Positions 10,631 through 19,094 of a stretch of 19,805 nt of DNA are shown piece by piece. The position numbers were made by a program, and so were the translations under genes. The stretch is taken from assembly GCA_947469815.1 (NCBI GenBank), contig CANIRI010000007.1, positions 1 through 19,805 on the forward strand, in the 5' to 3' direction. How positions within the stretch are numbered: position 1 is the first letter of the stretch; each line of letters begins with the position of its first letter. The DNA comes from Comamonadaceae bacterium (GTDB lineage: Bacteria; Pseudomonadota; Gammaproteobacteria; Burkholderiales; Burkholderiaceae_C). The notes under the pieces were generated by a model that was not told the DNA's origin, did no database searches, and worked only from the letters and a program-made list of their open reading frames with translations.

Positions 10631-10660
10631 GAAGTTTGCTCCAGACCTAGGAGAAGCCTT

Positions 10661-10957
10661 ATGAAAAAGAATGCCCCGCTTAAATTGATCCCCTTCGACG
10701 CAGCCAAATACCTGCATGACGATGCCGCTATCGCCGAATACATGGACGCTGTACTTGAGGCTAATGAACCAGCGCTTTTGCTATTGGCCCTAGGCGACGT
10801 GGCGCGGGCCAAGGGCATGGCGCAGGTCGCCAAAGACGCGGGCCTGGGACGCGAAAGCCTCTACAAAGCGCTAGCGCCCGGCGCAAAGCCGCGCTTCGAA
10901 ACAGTCATGAAAGTGGCGCGGGCCCTGGGCCTGAAGTTCACGGTCCACCCGGCCTGA
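10661..10957 (+). CDS. HigA-like addiction-module antidote protein (orphan)
   Basis: A 98-residue protein resembling the 'putative addiction module antidote' family, normally the DNA-binding antitoxin of RelE/HigB-type toxins. The N-terminal LIPFDAAKYLHDDAAIAEYM matches the family pattern of F-D-A-A-x-Y-L and a short acidic helix. A helix-turn-helix follows at about residues 53-92, in MAQVAKDAGLGRESLYKAL and then TVMKVARALGLKF. I chose ATG 10661 because an AGGAG ribosome-binding site lies 7 bases upstream (10649-10653). The longer open frame from 10511 runs through the terminator. In this family the toxin gene normally sits directly upstream; here that place is taken by the terminator and tRNA-Asp, and nothing follows on the same strand. 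It therefore looks like an orphan regulator or a decayed module. Confidence 0.82.
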   Translation: MKKNAPLKLIPFDAAKYLHDDAAIAEYMDAVLEANEPALLLLALGDVARAKGMAQVAKDAGLGRESLYKALAPGAKPRFETVMKVARALGLKFTVHPA

Positions 10958-10998
10958 GGTTCCTGCGCACTGGGGATACGCCTGTACGCCCCTGTCGC

Positions 10999-12189
10999 TC
11001 ACACCCCCGCAGGCTCGTGCGTCATATCCAAATGCAGCATCGTGCCCGTATACGGGTTGGCACGCGCCACGTCTTCGTCCAGCTCCACACCCAAGCCAGG
11101 CGCGGTGGGCGGGATGATGTAGCCGTTTTCCCACTGGATGGGTTTCTTGAGGATCTCGGTGTGGAAGCCTTTCCAGTCCAGGATGCTTTCCTGGATCAGG
11201 AAGTTGGGGCTGCAGGTAGCGAGTTGGATGTTGGCTGCGCCCACCACCGGTCCGCAGTATAGGTGCGGCGCGATTTGGACGTGGCAGGCCTCTGCCATGG
11301 CGGCGATTTTTTTGCCTTCCAGAATGCCGCCCACGCGGCCCAGGTTCATTTGCAGGATGGCGGCCGCACCTTCTTCCAGCACCCGCTGGAATTCCCATTT
11401 GGTGGCCAGGCGTTCGCCGCAGGCCACGGGAATGGTGGTGCCGCGCGCGACCTTGGCCATCTCGCGCTGGTTGTCCGGTGGCACCGGCTCTTCCAGCCAC
11501 AGCGGGTCATAGGGCTCCAGGCGGCGCGCCAGGCGCAGCGCACCGGCGGCAGTCATCTGGCCGTGGGTGCCGAATAGCAGGTCGGCTTTGCTGCCCACGG
11601 CTTCGCGCAGCAGGCGGCAAAAGGTCTCGGAGCGGTCCAGTTCGGTCAGCGACAACTGGCGCCCGTCGTACACGGTGTAGGGGCCGGCAGGATCGAATTT
11701 GAGTGCGGTAAAGCCCATGGCTAGGTACTCGGCGGCGCGCTCGGCGGCCAGCACCGGGTCGGCGTACACATTGGTTTTGTCGCCCTCTTTGGGGTAGATG
11801 TACGTATAGCTGCGCAGCTTCTCGTGCACCCGACCACCGAGCAGCTTGTAGACGGGTTTGTTGACGTCTTTGCCAACAATGTCCCAGCAGGCCATCTCAA
11901 TCGCGCTCAGGATGCCCATGGTGCTGATGTCGGGGCGGTGGATGAAGCCGCTGCCGTAGACGCTGCGCCAGATGCGCTCGATGTCATAGGGGTCTTTGCC
12001 GACCACGCAGCGCTCCACCACGTCGCGCACCATGTGTTCGACCACATGGGGGTGGTAGGGCAGGTTGTAGACCTCGCCCAGGCCTTCGATGCCCGCGTCG
12101 GTCACCAGCTTGATGAACACAAAGTAGCGCCCTCCAAAGCCGGGTGGAGGGTTGCCGACCACAAAGGTCTTGACGTCGGTGATTTTCAT
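10999..12189 (-). CDS. enolase-superfamily (mandelate racemase/muconate lactonizing) protein with altered metal site
   Basis: A 396-residue enolase-superfamily protein: N-terminal capping domain (about 1-125), then a (beta/alpha)7-beta barrel. Such enzymes abstract the proton alpha to a carboxylate, as dehydratases, racemases or cycloisomerases. By eye alignment to mandelate racemase and DgoD, barrel residues are Lys164 (in ALKFDP), His209 (in FGTHGQ), Glu233 or Glu234 (in WLEEP), Glu259 (in ACGER) and His309 (in QIAPHLY). The first metal-ligand Asp is replaced by Gly207, and the Asp usually paired with the barrel His is Asn282 (in LQMNLGRVGG). The ATG at 12189 has a GGAG site upstream; the longer frame into the ALDH gene is not family-like. 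It is last in a four-gene cluster, 22 bases after the ALDH gene. A sugar-acid or hydroxyacid dehydratase is possible; the substrate is unknown. Confidence 0.88.
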   Translation of the reverse strand: MKITDVKTFVVGNPPPGFGGRYFVFIKLVTDAGIEGLGEVYNLPYHPHVVEHMVRDVVERCVVGKDPYDIERIWRSVYGSGFIHRPDISTMGILSAIEMACWDIVGKDVNKPVYKLLGGRVHEKLRSYTYIYPKEGDKTNVYADPVLAAERAAEYLAMGFTALKFDPAGPYTVYDGRQLSLTELDRSETFCRLLREAVGSKADLLFGTHGQMTAAGALRLARRLEPYDPLWLEEPVPPDNQREMAKVARGTTIPVACGERLATKWEFQRVLEEGAAAILQMNLGRVGGILEGKKIAAMAEACHVQIAPHLYCGPVVGAANIQLATCSPNFLIQESILDWKGFHTEILKKPIQWENGYIIPPTAPGLGVELDEDVARANPYTGTMLHLDMTHEPAGV

Positions 12190-12211
12190 GGTGTCTCCGT
12201 TTGCTTTGTTC

Positions 12212-13642
12212 TTAGTTGGCGCAGTTGATGACCTTGAGCTCCAAGTAATCCTGCAAGCCAAAGCGTCCCCATTCGCGGCCGTTGCCGCTTTGTTTGTAGC
12301 CACCGAAGGGCGAGCAGTAGTCCTGCCACTGGCCGTTGATGGACACCATGCCCGCACGCAGACGCCGCGCCACGCGTTTGGCGCGCGGCACATCGGCGCA
12401 CTGGATGTAAGCCGCCAGCCCGTAGGGCGTGTCGTTGCCGATGGCGATCGCTTCGGCCTCAGTTTCAAACGGAATCATGACCAGCACTGGGCCGAAGACT
12501 TCCTCGCGTGCGATGCGCATCTGGTTGTGCACGTCGGCAAAGATGGTGGGGCGGGCGTAAAAACCTTTGTCCATGCCGGCCGGGCGGCCCAGGCCGCCGC
12601 AGACCATGCGCGCGCCTTCGTCCAGCGCGATTTGGATGTAGCGCTGCACCGTGTCCCACTGGCGCTTGCTGGCCAATGGGCCAATGCCCTTGCCTTTGTC
12701 GGATGCGCGGATCACGGGCACCTCTGCCCCGTACTTGGCCGCAAGCTCCACGGCCTGGGCGTAGACGCTGCGCTCCACCAGCAAGCGGGTGGGGGCGTTG
12801 CAGCTTTGGCCGGTGTTACTCATGCACTTGGTCACGCTCCAGCGTATGGCCTTGTCCAAATTGCTATCGGCGAACACGATATTGGGCGATTTGCCACCCA
12901 GCTCTTGCACCACGCGCTTGACCGAGTCGGCGGCGTTCTTGGCCACCGAAATACCGGCTGCAGTCGAGCCGGTGAACGAGATGAAGTCCACATCCGGGTG
13001 GCTGCTGAGCACCGGGCCGATGGTGGGCCCGTCGCCGTACAGCATGTTGAAAACGCCAGGCGGATAACCGGCTTCGTGCACAAACTCGGCCACCAGCTTG
13101 CCCGACAGCGGCGCGTATTCGCTGGGCTTGAGCACCACGGTGCAACCGGCCAGCAGCGCGGGCGCGAGCTTGGCTGCGATCTGGTTGAGCGGCCAGTTCC
13201 ACGGCGTGATCAGCAGGCACACGCCAATGGGTTCGCAAATCAGATCGGCGTTGTCGCCGCTGCGGGTTTCCCACTGAAAGTCTTTGGCGGCTTCCAGCGT
13301 GGCTTTGATGTGGCCGGGGCCGCACTCGGCTTGCTGCTCATAAGCCCAGTCCCAGGGCGCGCCCATCTCGGTGCTGATGGCGTGGGCCATCTCGTCGTAA
13401 CGGCGCTCAAAAACAGCCTGCAGTTTTTGCAGCATCTCGGTGCGGTAGGCCAGGCTGGTCTCGCTGTAGCTGTCAAACGCGCGGCGGGCGGCGGCAACCG
13501 CGCGGTTGGCGTCCTCTGCGCTGCCCATCATCACCTCGCCGACCAGGGATTCATCACCCGGGCTGACGGCGGCGTGCACGGTGTGCGCGCCTGCGGGTTC
13601 GACCCATTTGCCGTCGATGTAGAAATTGCAATGCGTGTTCAT
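12212..13642 (-). CDS. NAD(P)-dependent aldehyde dehydrogenase
   Basis: A 476-residue member of the aldehyde dehydrogenase superfamily, oxidising an aldehyde to its carboxylate with NAD(P). All catalytic features are present: the oxyanion-hole Asn149 in TPWNWPLNQ, the cofactor loop FTGST (223-227), the general base Glu247 in QELGGKSPN, and the nucleophile Cys281 in NTGQSCNAPTR. EEVFGPVL and the C-terminal PFGGYKQSGNGRE segment are also typical. The length is normal for the family. It lies 18 bases after the beta-hydroxyacid dehydrogenase gene and 22 bases before the enolase-superfamily gene, so it is probably in the same transcript. The cluster suggests it oxidises the product of the GMC alcohol oxidoreductase; the substrate itself cannot be inferred from sequence alone. 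Confidence 0.93.
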   Translation of the reverse strand: MNTHCNFYIDGKWVEPAGAHTVHAAVSPGDESLVGEVMMGSAEDANRAVAAARRAFDSYSETSLAYRTEMLQKLQAVFERRYDEMAHAISTEMGAPWDWAYEQQAECGPGHIKATLEAAKDFQWETRSGDNADLICEPIGVCLLITPWNWPLNQIAAKLAPALLAGCTVVLKPSEYAPLSGKLVAEFVHEAGYPPGVFNMLYGDGPTIGPVLSSHPDVDFISFTGSTAAGISVAKNAADSVKRVVQELGGKSPNIVFADSNLDKAIRWSVTKCMSNTGQSCNAPTRLLVERSVYAQAVELAAKYGAEVPVIRASDKGKGIGPLASKRQWDTVQRYIQIALDEGARMVCGGLGRPAGMDKGFYARPTIFADVHNQMRIAREEVFGPVLVMIPFETEAEAIAIGNDTPYGLAAYIQCADVPRAKRVARRLRAGMVSINGQWQDYCSPFGGYKQSGNGREWGRFGLQDYLELKVINCAN

Positions 13643-13660
13643 GGTGTTCCCGCTGGGTGT

Positions 13661-14590
13661 TTATTCGGCGACGAGTTCGGTGGGGTAGCCGGGGGCGCGC
13701 AGCTCCAGGCCGCAGGCGGCTTCGATCATGCGCACCACTTCGGGCGATTGCGCCTGGCTGCCATACAGACCACGGGCGCGGCGGAAAATTTGCTGCGCCA
13801 TGGAACCCAGCTCCAAAGGCACGCCGATTTTCTCGGCAATGCCGTTGACCAGTCCCAGGTCTTTGCAGGCCAGGTCCATGGTGAATTTGACGTTGTAGCT
13901 GCCCGAGAGCACCAGCTTGGATTCGGTCTCGTGCACAAAGCTGTTGCCCGAACTCGCGCGGATCGCGCGGTAGGTGGCGTCCGGGTCCACGCCGTATTTG
14001 GCCGGCAACATCATGGCTTCGCCCGCGGCAATCAGGTGGATGAAAGCCAGCATATTGGTGACGACCTTGACGACGGACGCGTTGCCCATCTTGCCCATGT
14101 AAATGATCTCGCCGCCCATGGTGCCCAGGATGTCTTGCACGCGGTCAAAGGTCGATTGCTCGCCACCCACCAACACCGTGATTTCGCCCGAATTGGCCAG
14201 GTGCACGCCGCCAGTCACCGGGCATTCCAGCACCGTGATGCCTTTGGTTTTTGCGAAATCGGCCAGCCGCAGCAGGTCTTCCATGTCGGTGGTGCTCATC
14301 TCGATCCAGGTGCCGCCGCGTGGCAGGTTGTCAAACACGCCGTTGGCGCCTTCGACCACGGCGCGCGACACAGCCGGCGATGGCAGCACGGTGATCACCA
14401 CATCGGCGTTGCGGCAGGCGCCCGCCACGTCGTCCGACCACGCCGCGCCGCCTTCCAGCAGGCGCTTGGCCAGGTCTTTGTTCAGGTCGTTCGCGGTGAC
14501 GGAATAACCGGCTTTCACCAGGTTGTTGCACAGGCCTTCGCCCAATGCGCCCAGGCCGATGAAACCGATACGGAGTTTGGAAGTGCTCAT
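13661..14590 (-). CDS. 3-hydroxyisobutyrate dehydrogenase-family oxidoreductase
   Basis: A 309-residue beta-hydroxyacid dehydrogenase, the family of 3-hydroxyisobutyrate dehydrogenase, tartronate semialdehyde reductase and 2-(hydroxymethyl)glutarate dehydrogenase. The Rossmann loop GFIGLGALGEGL is at residues 9-20, and Asp35 at the end of the second strand favours NAD. The substrate-binding CPVTGGV is at 123-129 (D-x-P-V-S-G-G in classical members). The catalytic lysine is Lys175 in GNASVVKVVTNM, which matches G-x-G-x-x-x-K-x-x-x-N except that the second Gly is Ala or Ser. An AAGGA ribosome-binding site stands 6 bases before the ATG. It lies between the GMC gene (39-base gap) and the ALDH gene (18-base gap). 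It likely interconverts a hydroxyacid and its semialdehyde in the same pathway. Confidence 0.9.
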   Translation of the reverse strand: MSTSKLRIGFIGLGALGEGLCNNLVKAGYSVTANDLNKDLAKRLLEGGAAWSDDVAGACRNADVVITVLPSPAVSRAVVEGANGVFDNLPRGGTWIEMSTTDMEDLLRLADFAKTKGITVLECPVTGGVHLANSGEITVLVGGEQSTFDRVQDILGTMGGEIIYMGKMGNASVVKVVTNMLAFIHLIAAGEAMMLPAKYGVDPDATYRAIRASSGNSFVHETESKLVLSGSYNVKFTMDLACKDLGLVNGIAEKIGVPLELGSMAQQIFRRARGLYGSQAQSPEVVRMIEAACGLELRAPGYPTELVAE

Positions 14591-14629
14591 GCTGCGTCCT
14601 TGTGTAAAAAAGCGAGTGGAGTGAAAAAT

Positions 14630-16258
14630 TCAAGCGTTGTCGTGCAACACCATGTCGGCGCCTTTTTCGGCGACCATGATGGTGGGGGCATTGGTATTGC
14701 CCGAGGTGACGGCGGGGAAAACCGAGGCGTCGATCACCCGCAGATTGTGCATACCGTGTACGCGCAGGCGGGCGTCGACCACGCTGTTGCTGGCGTCTAG
14801 CCCCATAGCGCAGGTGCAACTGGCGTGGTAGACCGAACCGGCGCGTTTGGCAAAGTCCGCCAATATGGCTTCTTCGGATTGCACCTGCGCGCCGGGTAGG
14901 TGTTCGCTTTGAACGATGTCGGCCAGCGGCGCGGTAGCGGCAATGGTGCGCAGCAAGCGCGCGCCTTCGACGATGTCGGCCCGGTCGTGTTCAGTGCTCA
15001 GAAAATTCGTCTCGATGCGCGGCTTCTCCAGCGGGTTGCCGCTGCGGATCGTGACGCTGCCCCGGCTGGTGGGGCGGCAGGTGTTGAACGAGATCAAAAA
15101 CGCCGCAAAGGGGTCGGGCTGCTGCAATTGAAAACGCTTGCCGGTCACCGCCGCCGTGTTGGCGGTGTAGCTCAAGGGGTTGAAATACAGGTGCAGATTG
15201 GGTCGCGCCAGCTCGGGGCGGCTGCGCACAAAAGCCCCGGCCTGGTTCACGCTCATGCCCAGCGGCCCCTTGCGCGTGAGCAGGTATTGAATGCCGGCCA
15301 GCAGCTTGCCGGTCCAGGGCCGCAGCGTGTTGTTCAGCGTGGGCACGCGCGACTTGAAAAAGTAGGACACCGCCAGGTGGTCTTGGAGGCCCTGGCCCAC
15401 CTGGGGCAGGTGCTGCACCGTGGCCACGCCTTTGGACTGCAGCAGCGCGCCATCGCCCAGACCCGAGAGCTGCAGCAACTGCGGCGAGTTGATCGCGCCG
15501 CCCGACAAGATAACTTCTTTGCGCGCCTTGAAATGCACGCTGCGCCCGCCCACGGTGCAGGACACGCCGACGGCGGTACGGCCTTCCAGCAGCACACGGT
15601 TGACCATGGCACCGGTGGTCACGGTGAGGTTGCGGCGGTGCATCACCGGGCGCAAAAACGCATTCGAGGTCGAGGCACGTCGGCCGTCGCGAATGGTCAT
15701 TTGCCACAACCCAAAACCTTCTTTGCGCGCACCGTTGAAGTCGTCGGTCAGGCCATAACCCAGGCGCTCGCCCGCTTCCAAAAAGCGGCTGCAAATCGGG
15801 TGCACCTGGTCGGCAAAGTCGCTCACCCGCAGTTCGCCGCCCGCGCCGTGGTGGTCGGACGCGCCCCACACATGGTCTTCGGATTTTTTGAAATACGGCA
15901 GCACATCGCTCCAGCCCCAGCCGGGGTTGCCCGCGTCGCGCCAGTCGTCAAAGTCACCCTCTTGGCCGCGCATATAGACCATGGCGTTGAGCGAGCTGCT
16001 GCCACCCAGCACCTTGCCGCGCGGCCAGTACGAGGCACGGTGGCCCAGCGCCGGATCGGGCTCGGTGGTGTACATCCAGTTGTAGTGCGGGTCGGTGAAT
16101 GTCATGCCGTAACCCAGCGGCACCTGGATCAGCGGGCTGCGGTCCGAACCACCGGCCTCCAGCAGCAACACGCGGTTGCGTGCGTCTGCGCTTAGGCGCT
16201 TGGCCAATACGCATCCCGCAGAGCCTGCGCCAACAATGATGTAGTCGAATTCGGTCAT
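14630..16258 (-). CDS. GMC-family FAD oxidoreductase (choline/alcohol dehydrogenase-like)
   Basis: A 542-residue flavoprotein of the glucose-methanol-choline family, which oxidises alcohols to aldehydes. The FAD-binding loop VGAGSAG is at residues 9-15, with the ribose-binding Glu34 in LLLEAGG. GMC signature 1 appears as [18 protein letters not shown] (81-98) and signature 2 as [16 protein letters not shown]. The catalytic His478 lies in [12 protein letters not shown], and the catalytic Asn in GNTNAPTIM near residue 521-523. The ATG at 16258 gives [15 protein letters not shown]; upstream in-frame codons lie in the promoter region. It is the first gene of the cluster, divergent from the MocR regulator. 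The nearest functional classes are choline dehydrogenase and polyol or polyether alcohol dehydrogenases; the substrate is unknown. Confidence 0.93.
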   Translation of the reverse strand: MTEFDYIIVGAGSAGCVLAKRLSADARNRVLLLEAGGSDRSPLIQVPLGYGMTFTDPHYNWMYTTEPDPALGHRASYWPRGKVLGGSSSLNAMVYMRGQEGDFDDWRDAGNPGWGWSDVLPYFKKSEDHVWGASDHHGAGGELRVSDFADQVHPICSRFLEAGERLGYGLTDDFNGARKEGFGLWQMTIRDGRRASTSNAFLRPVMHRRNLTVTTGAMVNRVLLEGRTAVGVSCTVGGRSVHFKARKEVILSGGAINSPQLLQLSGLGDGALLQSKGVATVQHLPQVGQGLQDHLAVSYFFKSRVPTLNNTLRPWTGKLLAGIQYLLTRKGPLGMSVNQAGAFVRSRPELARPNLHLYFNPLSYTANTAAVTGKRFQLQQPDPFAAFLISFNTCRPTSRGSVTIRSGNPLEKPRIETNFLSTEHDRADIVEGARLLRTIAATAPLADIVQSEHLPGAQVQSEEAILADFAKRAGSVYHASCTCAMGLDASNSVVDARLRVHGMHNLRVIDASVFPAVTSGNTNAPTIMVAEKGADMVLHDNA

Positions 16259-16284
16259 GCGCAATGGTAGAAGGGCGATTGCCG

Positions 16285-16313
16285 ATACTATGCAGCGCAT
16301 TGCATGCCAACAA
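16285..16313 (-). promoter_or_regulatory. candidate sigma-70 promoter of the catabolic cluster
   Basis: On the minus strand TTGTTG (plus-strand 16308-16313) and TAGTAT (plus-strand 16285-16290) are separated by exactly 17 bases. The -10 matches four of six consensus bases and the -35 three of six. A transcript would start about 20 bases before the GMC gene. Most of the inverted repeat at 16297-16316 lies within this promoter. Confidence 0.35.
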
Positions 16314-16316
16314 TGC
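16297..16316. promoter_or_regulatory. candidate MocR operator (inverted repeat) in the divergent region
   Basis: GCATTG (16297-16302) and CAATGC (16311-16316) form a perfect 6-bp inverted repeat with 8 bases between. It lies in the 94-base gap between the GMC gene and the divergent regulator gene. Further ATTGC copies occur at 16278-16282 and 16331-16335, and a reverse copy GCAAT at 16261-16265. MocR regulators commonly bind repeated half-sites in the divergent promoter region next to their own gene. Confidence 0.45.
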
Positions 16317-16329
16317 CATCAAATAAAGT
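16301..16329 (+). promoter_or_regulatory. candidate sigma-70 promoter of the MocR gene
   Basis: TTGCAT (16301-16306) and TAAAGT (16324-16329) are separated by 17 bases, each partly matching consensus. The predicted start lies roughly 17 bases before the ATG at 16353, leaving a very short leader without a clear Shine-Dalgarno. Its -35 overlaps the inverted repeat, as expected for autorepression. Confidence 0.35.
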
Positions 16330-16352
16330 AATTGCCCCGGGTTTTTTGCCGT

Positions 16353-17747
16353 ATGTCCTTTGAACAGCTGATTTCAACCGCAAGTTTGGGCGACGGCAGC
16401 AAGCCCAAGTACCAGTCCATCGCCGAAGACCTTGCCCAGGCCATCGTCAACGGGCAGTTGCCTGTGGGCGAAAAACTGCCGCCCCAGCGCAGTCTGGCGC
16501 ACCGGCTGGGGGTGACCACCGGCACCATCAGCCGCGCGTATGCCATTTTGGAGCGCCAGGGCCTGGCCATTGCCCGGGTAGGCGACGGAACCTATGTGCG
16601 TGCGCCCGAGACCGCCGACGGCAGCGCCCAGCCGGATGCCGGCCAGGTGCCGATCGACCTGGCGCACAACGTGGCTATGTTCGGTGACGAAACCCTGGCC
16701 CTGACCCAGGCCTTTGAGAGCCTGGCGCAGGACGGAAACCTGTTGCGCCAGGTACTGAGTTACCAAAGCGAGACCGGCATGCGCCGCCACCGCGAGGCCG
16801 GTGCCCAGTGGCTGCGCCGCTTCGGTACCAGCGGGGCCTGGAACCGGGTGATGGTGACCCACGGCGCGCAGCACGGGTTGGCTTGCGTGTTGCGCACCGT
16901 GGCGCGCCCGGGCGACGCGCTGCTGACCGAGACGCTTTCTTATCCCGGCTTGCAGGCGCTGGCGCGCTCTATGCGCCTGCAGCTCATTGGCATTGAGACC
17001 GATGCGCAGGGTATGGTGCCCGCCGCCCTGGAGCGCGCGGCCAAGACCTTTGATACCAAGTTCGTCTATTGCGCCCCCAGCCTGCACAACCCGACCAGCG
17101 CCACCATGCCGCAGGACCGGCGTGAGGCCATTGCCCAGGTGGCGCGCAACTGCGGCCTGTACATCATCGAAGACTGCGTCCACGCCGCGATGCAGGCGCA
17201 CCCTTTGCCAGCGCTCTCGACCTGGCTGCCGGAACAGTCGTTTTTGCTGTCGAGTTTTTCCAAGGTGCTGGCCCCGGGTTTGCGGGTCGGTTACGTCGAG
17301 GCTGCACCGCAGTGGCTCAGCAAATTTGCCGCCAGCATGCGCGCCGACAGTTGGATGGTGGCACCGCTTTTGCCGGAGATCGCTACCCGCTGGCTGGAGA
17401 GTGGTGCGATGGAACGGCTGATTGCGCAGCAGCGCGCCATGACCGCCGAACGGCTGCTCAGCGCCCACCGCCTGCTGGCCGGGTTGGACTACAAATCCGA
17501 CATCGAATACCCGCTGATCTGGCTGCCGCTGCCCGAACCCTGGCGGGCTGGTCAGTTCGCTGCCGCCCTGCGCCAGGCCGGTGTGCTGGTGCGCACCGCC
17601 GACCACTTTGCCGTGGGCCGCTCGCCCGCGCCACACGCGATCCGCATCAGCTTGAATTCGGCCGCGTCTGTGGCCCAGTTGGAAGAGGGTTTGGTCATCT
17701 TGCGCGCGCTGCTCGACAGCCCGCCGTCGATGGCGATGGACCCTTGA
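16353..17747 (+). CDS. MocR-type (GntR/aminotransferase) transcriptional regulator
   Basis: A 464-residue fusion of a GntR winged helix-turn-helix and a class I aminotransferase-like domain. The wHTH spans about residues 18-84 and includes YQSIAEDLAQAIVNGQLPVG, KLPPQRSLAHRLGV and TISRAYAILERQGL. The PLP domain follows, with HNPTSATMP (245-253), IIEDCVHA (271-278) and the Schiff-base Lys304 in LLSSFSKVLAPGLRVGY; all main PLP contacts appear intact. MocR proteins such as GabR and PdxR sense PLP or amino compounds forming aldimines with it. I chose ATG 16353 over the upstream 16332, which adds only seven atypical residues. It is divergent from the GMC gene, so it probably controls that cluster, perhaps in response to an amino-group-containing effector. 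It ends 18 bases before the convergent serS. Confidence 0.92.
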   Translation: MSFEQLISTASLGDGSKPKYQSIAEDLAQAIVNGQLPVGEKLPPQRSLAHRLGVTTGTISRAYAILERQGLAIARVGDGTYVRAPETADGSAQPDAGQVPIDLAHNVAMFGDETLALTQAFESLAQDGNLLRQVLSYQSETGMRRHREAGAQWLRRFGTSGAWNRVMVTHGAQHGLACVLRTVARPGDALLTETLSYPGLQALARSMRLQLIGIETDAQGMVPAALERAAKTFDTKFVYCAPSLHNPTSATMPQDRREAIAQVARNCGLYIIEDCVHAAMQAHPLPALSTWLPEQSFLLSSFSKVLAPGLRVGYVEAAPQWLSKFAASMRADSWMVAPLLPEIATRWLESGAMERLIAQQRAMTAERLLSAHRLLAGLDYKSDIEYPLIWLPLPEPWRAGQFAAALRQAGVLVRTADHFAVGRSPAPHAIRISLNSAASVAQLEEGLVILRALLDSPPSMAMDP

Positions 17748-17765
17748 CGTATCCGCGCCTGCCGA

Positions 17766-19094
<1,329 letters not shown>

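Noticed and set aside
10511..10660. An N-terminal extension of the antitoxin frame starting inside the terminator
   Set aside because: The strong AGGAG site before ATG 10661 and the family N-terminus fix the start there; the upstream part crosses the tRNA terminator and has no family resemblance.
12152..14800. An 882-codon open frame on the plus strand across three catabolic genes and their gaps
   Set aside because: It is in exact codon register with the minus-strand ALDH, HIBADH-family and GMC genes. It stays open there because those genes almost never use CTA, TTA or TCA codons, and it ends where the GMC gene uses a CTA. Its translation is His/Gly/Val/Ala-rich with no recognisable domain, while the opposite strand encodes intact enzymes.
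14900..17636. Long antisense frames opposite the GMC gene (plus strand) and the MocR gene (minus strand)
   Set aside because: Both are opposite proteins with complete cofactor-binding motifs and have no ribosome-binding context or domain of their own.
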